From Fructilactobacillus hinvesii (GTDB lineage Bacteria > Bacillota > Bacilli > Lactobacillales > Lactobacillaceae): a stretch of 64,000 bases of DNA. The translations under genes and the position numbers were made by a program. The stretch covers positions 1 through 64,000 of the forward strand of contig NZ_CP097118.1 in the NCBI RefSeq assembly GCF_024029435.1, written 5' to 3'. The notes under the pieces are model-generated. The model saw only the letters and a program-made list of their open reading frames with translations, did no database searches and was not told where the DNA came from. The stretch's first letter is position 1. Each line of letters opens with the position of its first letter. This document shows, in pieces, positions 9,814 to 18,925 of this stretch.

Positions 9814-10998
9814 ATGTTAGAAAAAGTATTTTACAACGAGTTTTTGAAACGAAGTTTTGCCGAACCATTAGAAGTTACCTTTTGGGATGGTAAAACCAAA
9901 AAATACGGGCATGGTACCCCTAAAGCTCACATCACCATTCACAAGCCCATCCCGATTCGGGAAGTGAAAAAGAACGCATCCATTGCGTTAGGTGAAGCCT
10001 ATATGAACGGAACGATTGAGATTGATGGAAACCTGGAAGACCTCATTACCTCAGCCTACCAAGCTGCTGATAGTTTCTTTCGTGACAAACGCTTCATCAA
10101 ATTTTTACCAAAAGCTTCTCACTCTGAATCAGAAAGTAAAAAAGACGTGCAGGATCACTACGACATCGGAAATGACTTTTACCGGCTCTGGCTGGATAAG
10201 ACGATGACCTATTCTTGTGCGTACTTTGAAAAACCAACCGATTCACTGTACCAAGCACAAGAAAATAAAATTCATCACATCATTCAAAAACTTCACCCAC
10301 AACCAGGCCGGACCCTTCTGGACATTGGTTGTGGCTGGGGAACCCTAATGTTAACGGCCGCTAAGAAATACAACCTGCGCGTGACCGGTGTGACTTTGAG
10401 TCAAGAACAATATGACTACGTTCAATCTCAGATTAAAAAGTACGGCCTAGAAAACCTTGCGGAAGTCCGACTGGAAGATTACCGGGAACTACCAAAGGAC
10501 GAACAGTTTGACTACATTACTTCCGTGGGAATGTTTGAACACGTCGGAAAAGAAAACTTGGGTGAGTACTTTGAAACCGTTTCGACCCACCTGAAAGACA
10601 ACGGAAGCGCCCTTATCCACGGAATCACCCGGCAACAAGGGGGCGCCGTTAACGGTTGGATTAACAAGTGGATCTTCCCCGGTGGTTACATCCCTGGTTT
10701 GACCGAAAACATCCAACACATCGTGGATAATCGTCTCCAAGTTTATGACCTGGAATCATTACGGCGCCACTACCAACGAACTTTGGAAGAATGGGATAAA
10801 AACTTCAACCGGGTTCGTTCGGAAGTCACAGAAATGTTTGATGAACAATTCGTCCGGATGTGGGATCTGTACCTGCAAGCCTGTGCGGCATCGTTCAAGT
10901 CCGGTAACATTGACGTCATGCAATACTTGATTACCAAGGGACCTTCTGGAGCATCTCTCCCAATGACCAGAGATTACATGGCTGAAAAGAATAACTAA
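9814..10998 (+). CDS. cfa: Cyclopropane-fatty-acyl-phospholipid synthase
   Basis: 394 residues, the usual family length. Transfers a methylene group from S-adenosylmethionine to unsaturated acyl chains of membrane lipids, a stress adaptation in lactobacilli. SAM-binding motif [11 protein letters not shown] near residue 170, preceded by [17 protein letters not shown] and TYSCAYF, which are hallmarks of the family. [11 protein letters not shown] and FPGGYIPGL follow. A TGAGGT ribosome binding site lies before ATG 9814. It is a single-gene unit flanked by its own promoter and a strong terminator. Confidence 0.97.
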   Translation: MLEKVFYNEFLKRSFAEPLEVTFWDGKTKKYGHGTPKAHITIHKPIPIREVKKNASIALGEAYMNGTIEIDGNLEDLITSAYQAADSFFRDKRFIKFLPKASHSESESKKDVQDHYDIGNDFYRLWLDKTMTYSCAYFEKPTDSLYQAQENKIHHIIQKLHPQPGRTLLDIGCGWGTLMLTAAKKYNLRVTGVTLSQEQYDYVQSQIKKYGLENLAEVRLEDYRELPKDEQFDYITSVGMFEHVGKENLGEYFETVSTHLKDNGSALIHGITRQQGGAVNGWINKWIFPGGYIPGLTENIQHIVDNRLQVYDLESLRRHYQRTLEEWDKNFNRVRSEVTEMFDEQFVRMWDLYLQACAASFKSGNIDVMQYLITKGPSGASLPMTRDYMAEKNN

Positions 10999-11010
10999 AC
11001 CCAAAAGAAA

Positions 11011-11036
11011 AGGAGCTGAATTCAGCTCCTTTTTTG
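11011..11036 (+). terminator. Terminator of cfa
   Basis: Perfect inverted repeat AGGAGCTGAA / TTCAGCTCCT followed by six T residues, 12 bases after the cfa stop. Confidence 0.9.
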
Positions 11037-11050
11037 TTTTAATTTTTATT

Positions 11051-11383
11051 TTATAGCAGAAAAGTTAGTCCAAATACCAGCGCCAACCCCACAATCACCG
11101 ACAACGCCATGGAACGCGTCCAAAATGCAATGATAATCACAACCACACTCGCAATTAATTCTGGAATCGAGTTTGCAATTGAGAAGGTGTACGTTTTGGT
11201 AATAAACAGGTCCTTCACAACTAACGAGGTAAACAAACAAATGGGCACAAATTCCATCCATTCGTTAAACCACTTCGGAATTTTTCGCTTCCGAAAGAAG
11301 AATAAAGGAAAAAACCGCGGGATCAGTGCCACAAAGAAACATAGTATTATTAACAGAAAGTGCTGCATTCCGTTCCATTCCAT
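11051..11383 (-). CDS. azlD: AzlD domain protein, branched-chain amino acid exporter subunit
   Basis: 110 residues, almost entirely hydrophobic with about four membrane segments. RFFPLFFFRKRKIPKWFNEWMEFVPICLFTSLV is typical of AzlD. AzlC and AzlD together form a branched-chain amino acid exporter. An AAGGA site lies eight bases before ATG 11383. It follows azlC by 17 bases and is the distal gene of the pair. Confidence 0.88.
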   Translation of the reverse strand: MEWNGMQHFLLIILCFFVALIPRFFPLFFFRKRKIPKWFNEWMEFVPICLFTSLVVKDLFITKTYTFSIANSIPELIASVVVIIIAFWTRSMALSVIVGLALVFGLTFLL

Positions 11384-11400
11384 CGTTTTCGTCCTTCCGC

Positions 11401-12165
11401 CTATTCTTTTGGAGTTCCCGCTGGGTTCTTAAACATCTTCAGCAAACGACTCCGCTTTTTCTGTTTCGTAAGGTAATTATCCGCCACAAACCCGATAAAC
11501 GAGGCCGTTAACGTGGCAAATACCAATCCTAACGTCGACTTGGTCATTACCAAAAACAGAACCGCTAGGCAAGCAGCCAAAGTGGCAATGATAATTTTCA
11601 AGAAACTTTTAACCTGCATTACAATCATAAAGAGGAAGAGCGCCGTGAGTGCAAAATGAACTACGGTCAAATCAATCGTGATTGCAGTTCCAACTAAACT
11701 CCCCACTAAATTACTAACCGTCCAAAACAACAGCGACCAGTGTTCAATTTGCAGGGCATCACGTTGGGTAAAGTCCTTATCAGTTGAAAACTTCAGGTAA
11801 TTCACGGCGTAGTTTTCATCGTTCATCGAACCCGCAAATAAAAGAAGAAACCACGTATTCTGACCCTTTAAATATTTTGATAAACTCGAACCGAGGAGGG
11901 CATACCGTAATTCCAAAAAGAATAACATTAAGACAATCGTCAACAATGGTGAATTAATCGTCAGCATGGACGCAATTAAAAATTGCGCTCCCCCCGAAAA
12001 CACCAGCAACGACACTAAAATTGTATTAAAGGCATTGAAGCCCGCCGCATGTAACAAGATTCCACAGGCCACTCCAATTGGAATGTAGCTAATGTCTAAT
12101 GGAAACGAAGTGCGAAAGTTTTTCCGCCAGTTTGGTTCGTTAGGATTTGGTACCACTTTAGTCAA
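11401..12165 (-). CDS. azlC: AzlC family branched-chain amino acid exporter subunit
   Basis: 254 residues. Hydrophobic throughout, with the AzlC signature DISYIPIGVACGILLHAAGF near the N-terminus and LFFLELRYALLGSSLSKYL further on. The start is taken as TTG at 12165 because GGGAGG lies seven bases upstream. Two in-frame ATG codons 9-11 codons earlier have no ribosome binding site. It works with AzlD encoded immediately downstream. Confidence 0.88.
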   Translation of the reverse strand: MTKVVPNPNEPNWRKNFRTSFPLDISYIPIGVACGILLHAAGFNAFNTILVSLLVFSGGAQFLIASMLTINSPLLTIVLMLFFLELRYALLGSSLSKYLKGQNTWFLLLFAGSMNDENYAVNYLKFSTDKDFTQRDALQIEHWSLLFWTVSNLVGSLVGTAITIDLTVVHFALTALFLFMIVMQVKSFLKIIIATLAACLAVLFLVMTKSTLGLVFATLTASFIGFVADNYLTKQKKRSRLLKMFKNPAGTPKE

Positions 12166-12295
12166 TTGAAATCCTCCCGGTAATGATTTCATGATCATCT
12201 GGATTTTGCACCGTACATTTAATTATATTGGATTTAGACCGAATAAAAAACCTTTTTCACGTTTTTTTTCAATAACGCTTTTCTTCAACCAAAAA

Positions 12296-12321
12296 AACTA
12301 GCTAAACATGCTTAGCTAGTT
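12296..12321 (-). terminator. Terminator of the two-component operon, overlapping the stop codon
   Basis: Inverted repeat AACTAGCTAA / TTAGCTAGTT with a six-base loop and a T run on the minus strand (12291-12297). The TAA stop of the histidine kinase lies inside the stem. Confidence 0.8.
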
Positions 12322-13484
12322 TGAGGTACCGGTTTCAGAGGAAGCGTAAACGTAAACGTCGTCCACTTACTATTTGATTCAGCTTGAATTGTGCCCCCCT
12401 GGTTATTAATGATTTCTCGGACAATCGCTAACCCGAGTCCACTGCCTCCGGTTTCCAAGTTGCGGGACAGTTCCTCGCGATAAAAGCGATCAAAAATCTT
12501 TCGAATTACTTTCTTCGGAATGGTCTTCCCATCGTTAGCAACTTGGAACGTAATCTGATTCGGCTGCTTCTGTTGGGCAGTAATCAAAATTTGGTGTCCG
12601 TCGTTTCCGTACTTCAACGCGTTCGTAATTAAATTATTAAATACCCGACCCAACATCTCTGCGTTAGTTTCCATAGTCACGTCCGTCGCTAACGGTTGTA
12701 CCTGAATCTCCATCCCCTGCTTTTGAGCTTCTAACGCAAAGGAAGTCTCTAATTGAGCCAACAGCTGGTTCACGTCAATCTGGTCGATTTCCAACCGCTG
12801 TTCTCCCATGTTATTGGCTTTGGTGTACTCAAACAACCGATCCACCAATTTTTTCATCTGTTGGGACTTTTGGTAGGCAATGTGACAATATTGCAACAAT
12901 TCGTCTTCTGTTTGATACTGATGAGCCTCAATTAATCCTAGGTACCCAATGATTGACGTCAGTGGGGTCCGTAAATCATGGCTCACGCTGGTGACCAGTT
13001 CATCCTTTGATTTTTCAATTTGTCGCTCATCTTCTAACGACTGAATCACGTTGTCAACCAGAGTGTTCACACTGTTAACCACTCGTTCGTTATCGCCAGT
13101 CAAGCGAAACGGAATCCGGTGATCAAAATGACCATCAGAAATATAATGTAACTCATCAATGATCCGCCCAATTTGAATCCGACGGTAAACCCGAACAATT
13201 CGCCACCACACGACCACGGCATCAAACAAGAGCATTAAAATCCAAAAAAGCCCCTCCCAACTTAAAAAGTGCTGATGCCATGGTCCAAAGGTAATCGACT
13301 GCTTAATGATAAAAATTCCATCCGTTACTCCCTGATTGGTGCGAATGAAATTAGTCAAGATGTTGCCAATCGCAATGTTAGCCAAGAGCAACAGGACGAC
13401 CGTCATGATGGTTTCAAACCAGAGTTCATTTTTCTCCCGATTGGTGAGCTTGAAATCTTCGTTGGTTCTTGCTTTAACCTTCAA
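12312..13484 (-). CDS. HAMP-domain sensor histidine kinase
   Basis: 390 residues. Two membrane helices (about 25-48 and 75-98) flank a short extracellular loop. A HAMP region follows, then HisKA with SHDLRTPLTSIIGYL (phospho-acceptor His near residue 170), the N box NNLITNALKYG, and G boxes ETGGSGLGLAIVREI. It resembles VanS-type kinases with small sensing loops, so the signal is unknown. The predicted start is TTG (13484), with AAGG directly before it, overlapping the response regulator by 11 bases. No better start with a ribosome binding site was found. Confidence 0.9.
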   Translation of the reverse strand: MKVKARTNEDFKLTNREKNELWFETIMTVVLLLLANIAIGNILTNFIRTNQGVTDGIFIIKQSITFGPWHQHFLSWEGLFWILMLLFDAVVVWWRIVRVYRRIQIGRIIDELHYISDGHFDHRIPFRLTGDNERVVNSVNTLVDNVIQSLEDERQIEKSKDELVTSVSHDLRTPLTSIIGYLGLIEAHQYQTEDELLQYCHIAYQKSQQMKKLVDRLFEYTKANNMGEQRLEIDQIDVNQLLAQLETSFALEAQKQGMEIQVQPLATDVTMETNAEMLGRVFNNLITNALKYGNDGHQILITAQQKQPNQITFQVANDGKTIPKKVIRKIFDRFYREELSRNLETGGSGLGLAIVREIINNQGGTIQAESNSKWTTFTFTLPLKPVPQTS

Positions 13485-14160
13485 CCTTGTATCCTACTCC
13501 CCACACCGTCTTAATCACATCTTTACCGTTTGTCGCCTCTTCAATTTTATCCCGCAGGTGACTCATATGAACCATCACAGTTTTCGCTGAGATCACACTT
13601 TCTTGTTTCCAAACTCGTTCAAAAATTTCATCAGCTGAAAACACCCGATTGGGGTGACTCGCCAACAGGTATAAAATCCCAAATTCGATTGCCGTCAGTT
13701 GAATGTGGGTCCCCTCGTCGGTCACCACTTCGTGCGAATCACGATTAATGGTTAGCATGTCCGCGTGAATTTCATCTGGTTCTGATTTGGTCAACGAATT
13801 CTTACTGCGTCGCAACAACGAGTGCACCCGCGCCATCACTTCTAGTGGATTAAACGGTTTGGTTACGTAGTCATCGGCCCCGGTAGTCAGTCCTTGAATC
13901 TTGTCTAGGTCTTCTGTCTTGGCAGATAACACAATGATGGGAATCTGGGAGTCCTTGCGGACCTGGTTAATCACGTCAATCCCACTCATCCCTGGCATCA
14001 TGATGTCTAAAATCATCAAGCCAATGTCTGACTCCGTGTGTAATTTAGACAGCGCATCTTCTCCATTGTAAGTGGCCACTGGCTCATAGCCTTCGTTTTT
14101 AATGTAAATCTCTAATAATTGAGCAATTTCTTGATCGTCATCAACAACTAAAATTTTCAT
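13474..14160 (-). CDS. OmpR/PhoB family response regulator
   Basis: 228 residues. A receiver domain with all canonical residues: VVDDDQ acidic pocket, LMILDIMMPGMSG phospho-acceptor Asp, IIVLSAKTE and TKPFNPLEV Lys. A winged-helix DNA-binding domain follows (LTAIEFGILYLLASHPNRVFSADEIFERVW, then HMSHLRDKIE and KTVWGVGYK). It is the VanR-like partner of the overlapping kinase gene. The target genes are unknown; azlCD lies immediately downstream but beyond a terminator. Confidence 0.93.
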   Translation of the reverse strand: MKILVVDDDQEIAQLLEIYIKNEGYEPVATYNGEDALSKLHTESDIGLMILDIMMPGMSGIDVINQVRKDSQIPIIVLSAKTEDLDKIQGLTTGADDYVTKPFNPLEVMARVHSLLRRSKNSLTKSEPDEIHADMLTINRDSHEVVTDEGTHIQLTAIEFGILYLLASHPNRVFSADEIFERVWKQESVISAKTVMVHMSHLRDKIEEATNGKDVIKTVWGVGYKVEG

Positions 14161-14258
14161 TATGAATGTCCTCTTCTGCTTCGTCTTTTTGTTTAGTTTA
14201 TCAAATCCTAACTTAAATAAAAGAATTTTGGAGCGATATAAGAAAAACTTAGCAATTT

Positions 14259-14288
14259 AAAAACGGATTCCTAACGAAATCCGTTTTT
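14259..14288 (-). terminator. Terminator of the rsmG-ychF-DUF1129 block
   Basis: Perfect inverted repeat AAAAACGGATT / AATCCGTTTTT, just after the DUF1129 stop. Confidence 0.85.
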
Positions 14289-14296
14289 AAGCCTGC

Positions 14297-15028
14297 TTAG
14301 CGGCGTCCCGCAAAAATCCCACTGGTAATTTTGAAGCGGGAACGCATGTAAAGAATCGCAACCACTCCAATCGCTCCAATCACAATGTTGATAATTGGAT
14401 TGACCACGGGATTAATCATCCGTGGCAACAAGTTGGATCCGTAAAATACCAACATCCAAACTAAAAACATCACGGCCATGATTCCAGCCCGGACGAACCA
14501 GTTGTGTTGGTGTTGCACGTTGGGAGCAAAAAGTTGGGTGATAAACGGCATCCCTAAACCGGCGACTAGCGAAGATAGAATAATACAAGTAATTCCCGCT
14601 GCCCCAGATTGGTTAGCGGAGGCCGGCGCCATGAAAGCCATTACTCCGTACATAAAGTTAAATAAAATTAGGAACCACAAAAAATTATACGTGGCATCGG
14701 TTAAATACCGTTCCTTCGTCATTGGTCCTTCCGGTTCCTTTGGAGGATTCAAGGTAAGCTTAACCTTGTCCGTAACGGTCCCGTAAAGGTTTCTCGCGGT
14801 GGTCCCCCGCTTTTGCGCGGCCAAAATTTCTTGTACCATCGTTTTAATCACGTCGGCTTGCTTTTCGGCCGGATAGTTTGTTTCTGCTAACGTAGCACTA
14901 AACTTCACCAGGTACTCTTCGTTCCGCTTGGTCAGACCAAGGTTTGCAAATTCTGCATAGCGCTCCTTCTGGCTCGAACGACGGTGTTGATGCACGTGAG
15001 CGTTACGCTTTTCGTTTTCAGTTGCCAT
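14297..15028 (-). CDS. DUF1129 family membrane protein
   Basis: 243 residues. The soluble N-terminal half has LTKRNEEYLVKFSATLAE and an Arg-rich beginning. The C-terminal half has about four membrane segments from residue 115. It matches the DUF1129 family common in lactobacilli and streptococci, which typically follows ychF. An AGGAGG site precedes ATG 15028. It is nine bases from ychF, the last gene of the block. Function unknown. Confidence 0.85.
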   Translation of the reverse strand: MATENEKRNAHVHQHRRSSQKERYAEFANLGLTKRNEEYLVKFSATLAETNYPAEKQADVIKTMVQEILAAQKRGTTARNLYGTVTDKVKLTLNPPKEPEGPMTKERYLTDATYNFLWFLILFNFMYGVMAFMAPASANQSGAAGITCIILSSLVAGLGMPFITQLFAPNVQHQHNWFVRAGIMAVMFLVWMLVFYGSNLLPRMINPVVNPIINIVIGAIGVVAILYMRSRFKITSGIFAGRR

Positions 15029-15036
15029 AGTTCCTC

Positions 15037-16134
15037 CTATACGTTAAACCGGAAGTTAACGATGTCTCCATCCTGCATCACGTAATCTTTTCCTTCAATT
15101 CGTAACTTACCGGCTTCCTTCACGGCCGCTTCACTTTCATAATGGTCTAAGTCAGTGAAAGACATCACTTCGGCCCGAATAAAGCCCCGTTCAAAGTCAG
15201 AGTGAATAATGCCCGCTGCTTGTGGTGCTTTGGTTCCCCGTAAAAAGGTCCAGGCCTTGGTTTCCTTGCCCCCAGCCGTAAAGAACGTTTCAAGGTTCAA
15301 TAACTTATAAGCTGCCCGAATCAGCTTATCCAAGCCCGGTTCGGTTACCCCAGCCGCGGCTAAAAATTCGGCCTTATCATCATCGTCTAATTCAGCAATT
15401 TCTTCTTCGCTTTCAGCTGCAATCCCAATGGCTTGGGCTCCGTGTTCAGAAGCGTAATTTTCAACTGCTTGAAAATACGGATCTTGTTCTGGATGGGCCA
15501 TTGAGTCATCACTAATGTTAGCCACATACAAAACGGGTTTGGAAGTTAACAGGAAGAGCCCCTTCACAATCTTCGTTTCTTCCTCATCAAATTCAATGTC
15601 TCGCACAGCTCCGTCATTTTCTAGCACCGGCTTAATCTTATTTAAAACATCCAATTCTGCCTGAGCCTCTTCGCTCCCTTTGGCAGCCCTGTTCACCTTA
15701 CCAATCCGTTTGTTAACGGCTTCCAGATCGGCTAACGTTAGTTCTAAGTTGATCGTTTCAATGTCTGCCACAGGATCAACCTTATCAGAAACGTGGGTAA
15801 TGTTTGGGTCATCAAACGCCCGCACCACGTGGACAATTGCATCCACCTGACGGATGTTTTCTAAGAACTTATTTCCCAGTCCTTCTCCCCGGCTAGCTCC
15901 CTTTACGATTCCCGCAATATCCGTAAATTCAAAGGTGGTTGGGACCACTTTTTTAGCCGGAATTAACGCTTGAATCCGATCTAAGCGCGAATCTGGAACT
16001 TCAACCATCCCCACGTTCGGATCGATGGTGGCAAAGGGATAGTTCGCCATTTCGGCCCCTGCCTTTGTAATCGCGTTAAACAGGGTTGACTTGCCCACGT
16101 TTGGTAATCCTACAATTCCCGCTGTTAATGCCAT
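15037..16134 (-). CDS. ychF: Redox-regulated ribosome-associated ATPase YchF
   Basis: 365 residues. Obg-related P-loop protein with GIVGLPNVGKSTLFNAIT at the N-terminus and a C-terminal TGS domain (GKDYVMQDGDIVNFRFNV). YchF binds ATP rather than GTP and associates with ribosomes. The start is ATG 16134, eight bases after AGAGG, giving the family N-terminus MALTAGIVG; the ATG two codons earlier is too close to that site. It lies between the DUF951 and DUF1129 genes. Confidence 0.97.
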   Translation of the reverse strand: MALTAGIVGLPNVGKSTLFNAITKAGAEMANYPFATIDPNVGMVEVPDSRLDRIQALIPAKKVVPTTFEFTDIAGIVKGASRGEGLGNKFLENIRQVDAIVHVVRAFDDPNITHVSDKVDPVADIETINLELTLADLEAVNKRIGKVNRAAKGSEEAQAELDVLNKIKPVLENDGAVRDIEFDEEETKIVKGLFLLTSKPVLYVANISDDSMAHPEQDPYFQAVENYASEHGAQAIGIAAESEEEIAELDDDDKAEFLAAAGVTEPGLDKLIRAAYKLLNLETFFTAGGKETKAWTFLRGTKAPQAAGIIHSDFERGFIRAEVMSFTDLDHYESEAAVKEAGKLRIEGKDYVMQDGDIVNFRFNV

Positions 16135-16149
16135 CTCCATTACCTCTTT

Positions 16150-16338
16150 CTAATCTTTTGCATGTTTTTCTAAGACTTTTTTCATTCGCTTTTCAAACTG
16201 CCGGCGGGGCATCATTACGATGTGACCGCAGCCTTGACATTCTAGTTTAATGTCTGCCCCCATCCGGATAATTTCCCAACGGTTAGCACCACATGGATGG
16301 GGTTTTTTCATTTCCACGACGTCGTGTAATTCGTACAT
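16150..16338 (-). CDS. DUF951 domain-containing protein
   Basis: 62 residues. A small protein with VEMKKPHPCGANRWEIIRMGADIKLECQGC, where Cys residues may coordinate metal in a zinc-ribbon-like fold. The family is conserved between parB and ychF in Firmicutes. An AGGAGG site is directly upstream. The function is not known; nucleic-acid binding is a guess from the basic C-terminus (RRQFEKRMKKVLEKHAK). Confidence 0.9.
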   Translation of the reverse strand: MYELHDVVEMKKPHPCGANRWEIIRMGADIKLECQGCGHIVMMPRRQFEKRMKKVLEKHAKD

Positions 16339-16348
16339 TGAAATCCTC

Positions 16349-17236
16349 CTAGTCTAGGTGAACATCCAATAACGTTAAAATCCGGTTTAAATCATCGTTT
16401 GAAAGATAATCGATCTCGATTTTCCCCCGCCCTGACTTCGGCCGACTCTCACTAATGGCCACTCTGGTACCAAACTTATCCTGTAACTGGGCTTCACTGG
16501 CACGGAGATACAGTGACTTCCGGTTGCGCTGTTTAGTGCTCGCTTTGGTAGTATTAGTTTGATTCAGTTTTTCAATTTCTTTTTCCAATTGCCGGACCGT
16601 CAACGTTTGGGCAACGGCCTTGTTAGCTAACTGCACCAATGCCTGTTTGTTTTTCACGGCTAGTAACGTCCGGGCCTGTCCCATCGACAGTTGTCCCTTT
16701 TGCAACATTTCTTTGACCGGAACCGGTAAATTCAATAACCGCAGATAATTAGCAATGTAAGGTCGACTCTTGCCCAGTCGTTTAGAAACCTGCGCCTGGG
16801 TTAAATCCAAGTTGGTCATCAACATTTCGTAAGCCTTAGCTTCCTCTAGGGGATTCAAATCCTCTCGCTGCAGGTTTTCCATGACCGCAATTTCCATCAT
16901 TTGAGCATCAGTAGCATCCCGAACGATGGCTGGAATGGTGGTTTTTTCGGCCGCTTTAGAAGCCCGAAACCGGCGTTCCCCGGCCAGAATTTCATAACTT
17001 TCCTGGTGTGGATTAGGTTGCCGAACAATGATTGGCTGAAAAACTCCAGAAACCCTGATCGAGTTGGTTAGGTCCTGGAGGGCTTTGGGGTCAAATTTCT
17101 TGCGGGGTTGGTACGGATTAGGTTTTAAGTTCGCTAATTCCAGTTGTTGAACCGCTTCATCATCTAAACTAACTTCATTACCTTCAAAGAGTGCATCCAG
17201 CCCCCGGCCGAGCCCCTTACTATTCTTACTTGTCAT
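16349..17236 (-). CDS. parB: Chromosome partitioning protein ParB/Spo0J
   Basis: 295 residues. N-terminal KGLGRGLDALF, the ParB CTPase/N-domain with LKPNPYQPRKKFD and GERRFRASKAA (Arg patch), and a helix-turn-helix with LTQAQVSKRLGKSRPYIANYLRLL. The C-terminus is a dimerisation domain. It binds parS sites and acts with ParA in chromosome segregation. The start overlaps parA by 11 bases. No parS palindrome was found in the window. Confidence 0.96.
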   Translation of the reverse strand: MTSKNSKGLGRGLDALFEGNEVSLDDEAVQQLELANLKPNPYQPRKKFDPKALQDLTNSIRVSGVFQPIIVRQPNPHQESYEILAGERRFRASKAAEKTTIPAIVRDATDAQMMEIAVMENLQREDLNPLEEAKAYEMLMTNLDLTQAQVSKRLGKSRPYIANYLRLLNLPVPVKEMLQKGQLSMGQARTLLAVKNKQALVQLANKAVAQTLTVRQLEKEIEKLNQTNTTKASTKQRNRKSLYLRASEAQLQDKFGTRVAISESRPKSGRGKIEIDYLSNDDLNRILTLLDVHLD

Positions 17237-17993
17237 TGGCAGCCAATACCTCCTTGGTTAGTTCCAAATAAACTTGGGCCCCCTTGGAGCGGGGGTCATA
17301 ATCAATGATGGGAAGCCCGTGACTCGGCGCTTCTGAGAGCCGCACGTTGCGAGGAATTACCGTTTGGTAAACCTTATCTTTAAAAAACTTCCGGACTTCG
17401 GCGTTAACCTGGGCTCCAAGGTTCGTCCGTGCGTCATACATCGTAAGCAAAACGCCCTCGATATAAAGGTTCGGATTAAAGTGTTTTTGGACTAGCTGAA
17501 CCGTGTTTAAAAGCTGACTTAAACCTTCGAGGGCATAGTATTCACTTTGGACGGGAATCATGATGGAATCACTAGCGGTAAAGGCATTGATGGTAATCAG
17601 ACCTAACGAGGGGGGGCAATCAATTAACACAAAATCGTATTGATCATCGACCGGTCCTAACGCACTTTTCAACCGCGTTTCCCGGGCCATTTGGGGAGTT
17701 AATTCAATTTCTGCCCCTGATAGTTGAATGGTGGCCGGAATAATGTCTAATCCTTCGTGTTGAGTCTGCATAATCACAGAGCCAAGTGGTTCTTCATTCA
17801 CCAACACGTCGTAAATATCGTGCTGAATCGCCTGCTTACTAATTCCTACTCCACTGGTCGCGTTGCCCTGTGCATCGGAATCCACGATCAAAACTCGTTT
17901 GCCCGCGCTCGCCAAATCGGCGCCCAGGTTCACAGCGGTGGTCGTCTTTCCGACGCCCCCCTTTTGGTTTGCTAACGCAATAATGTGTGCCAT
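17226..17993 (-). CDS. parA: Chromosome partitioning ATPase ParA/Soj
   Basis: 255 residues. Deviant Walker A motif KGGVGKTTTAVNLG near the N-terminus, LIVDSDAQGNATSG and VLIDCPPSLGLIT as the following motifs. It works with ParB in origin segregation and initiation control. AGGAGG lies seven bases before ATG 17993. It sits between rsmG and parB as in many lactobacilli. Confidence 0.97.
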   Translation of the reverse strand: MAHIIALANQKGGVGKTTTAVNLGADLASAGKRVLIVDSDAQGNATSGVGISKQAIQHDIYDVLVNEEPLGSVIMQTQHEGLDIIPATIQLSGAEIELTPQMARETRLKSALGPVDDQYDFVLIDCPPSLGLITINAFTASDSIMIPVQSEYYALEGLSQLLNTVQLVQKHFNPNLYIEGVLLTMYDARTNLGAQVNAEVRKFFKDKVYQTVIPRNVRLSEAPSHGLPIIDYDPRSKGAQVYLELTKEVLAANDK

Positions 17994-18012
17994 CTGGTAA
18001 CCTCCTGTTTAT

Positions 18013-18735
18013 TTATTGAATCGGTTCCTTATTCGGTGTTCCCGCTTTGCGAGGATACTTAATCGGCGTTTGCTTCTCTTTTTTAATCACAATAATGTGG
18101 CGTTCTTCGTCGTGGGGTAACAACGTGAAAGCGTGATCTGCAGTTACCTGACCCCCAAGCACATGAAGCGCTTTGGTGGCTGCACTTAACTCAGACTTTG
18201 CTTTGGCCCCCTTAAGAGCAATCAAAGCCCCACCCACTTTCACCAACGGTAGACATAACTCACTCATCACACTCAGACGGGCGAGCGCACGGGCCGTGGC
18301 ATAATCATAGCGTTCCCGTTCTTGAGACCGCCGACCACCAAACTCTTCCGCACGGGCGTGCACCAGTCGTACGTCCTTGAGCCCCAACTGATCAACCAGC
18401 TGTTGTAAAAAGACGATGCGCTTGTTTAAAGAATCCACGATGGTCACCCGTAGTTCGGGATTCAAGATTTTCAGTGGTAACGACGGAAATCCCGCTCCGG
18501 CCCCCACATCAACTAACGTCGCTGCTTTTCGAAACCCGGAAACGTAAAAAGCTGGCGTCAGCGAATCATAAAAATGCTTTAAATAGACATCCGCTTCGGC
18601 TGTAATCGTGGTTAAGTTAACTCGCTGGTTGTAATCAACTAATAGCCGAAAATAATCCTGAAATTGCTGCTTTTGTTGCTCACTCAGGTTAATACCCTGC
18701 TTGGCTAAGGCCGCATAAAACTCTTCTGGCGTCAT
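18013..18735 (-). CDS. rsmG: 16S rRNA (guanine527-N7)-methyltransferase RsmG
   Basis: 240 residues. Rossmann-type SAM methyltransferase with LVDVGAGAGFPSLPLKI as the SAM-binding loop and the preceding YNQRVNLTTI. It methylates G527 of 16S rRNA. It is the first gene of the rsmG-parA-parB-DUF951-ychF-DUF1129 string. A TATAAT-like element near 18815 on the minus strand may be its promoter. Confidence 0.96.
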   Translation of the reverse strand: MTPEEFYAALAKQGINLSEQQKQQFQDYFRLLVDYNQRVNLTTITAEADVYLKHFYDSLTPAFYVSGFRKAATLVDVGAGAGFPSLPLKILNPELRVTIVDSLNKRIVFLQQLVDQLGLKDVRLVHARAEEFGGRRSQERERYDYATARALARLSVMSELCLPLVKVGGALIALKGAKAKSELSAATKALHVLGGQVTADHAFTLLPHDEERHIIVIKKEKQTPIKYPRKAGTPNKEPIQ

Positions 18736-18865
18736 TCATAACTCCTCACTACAGCCGGTTGAACCAAAATTGTTCAATCATTTCTTCATCTGCGTAACTA
18801 TCATCATATTATACATTATAACGAAAATTCAGTGGTTTCGTTAGAAAGAATAAAATTTTGCAAAG

Positions 18866-18896
18866 AAAAAACAGAATCCAACTGAATTCTGTTTTT
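18866..18896 (-). terminator. Terminator after the nucleoside hydrolase gene
   Basis: Inverted repeat AAAAACAGAAT / ATTCTGTTTTT with an eight-base loop, ending on the minus strand in a T run. It is 30 bases downstream of the hydrolase stop. Confidence 0.8.
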
Positions 18897-18925
18897 ACAC
18901 GGGTTAAATCTCATTTAAAAGACAA

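Noticed and set aside
16349..17993. parS sites next to parAB
   Set aside because: No sequence close to TGTTTCACGTGAAACA was seen here or elsewhere in the window; CACGTG occurrences lack the flanks.
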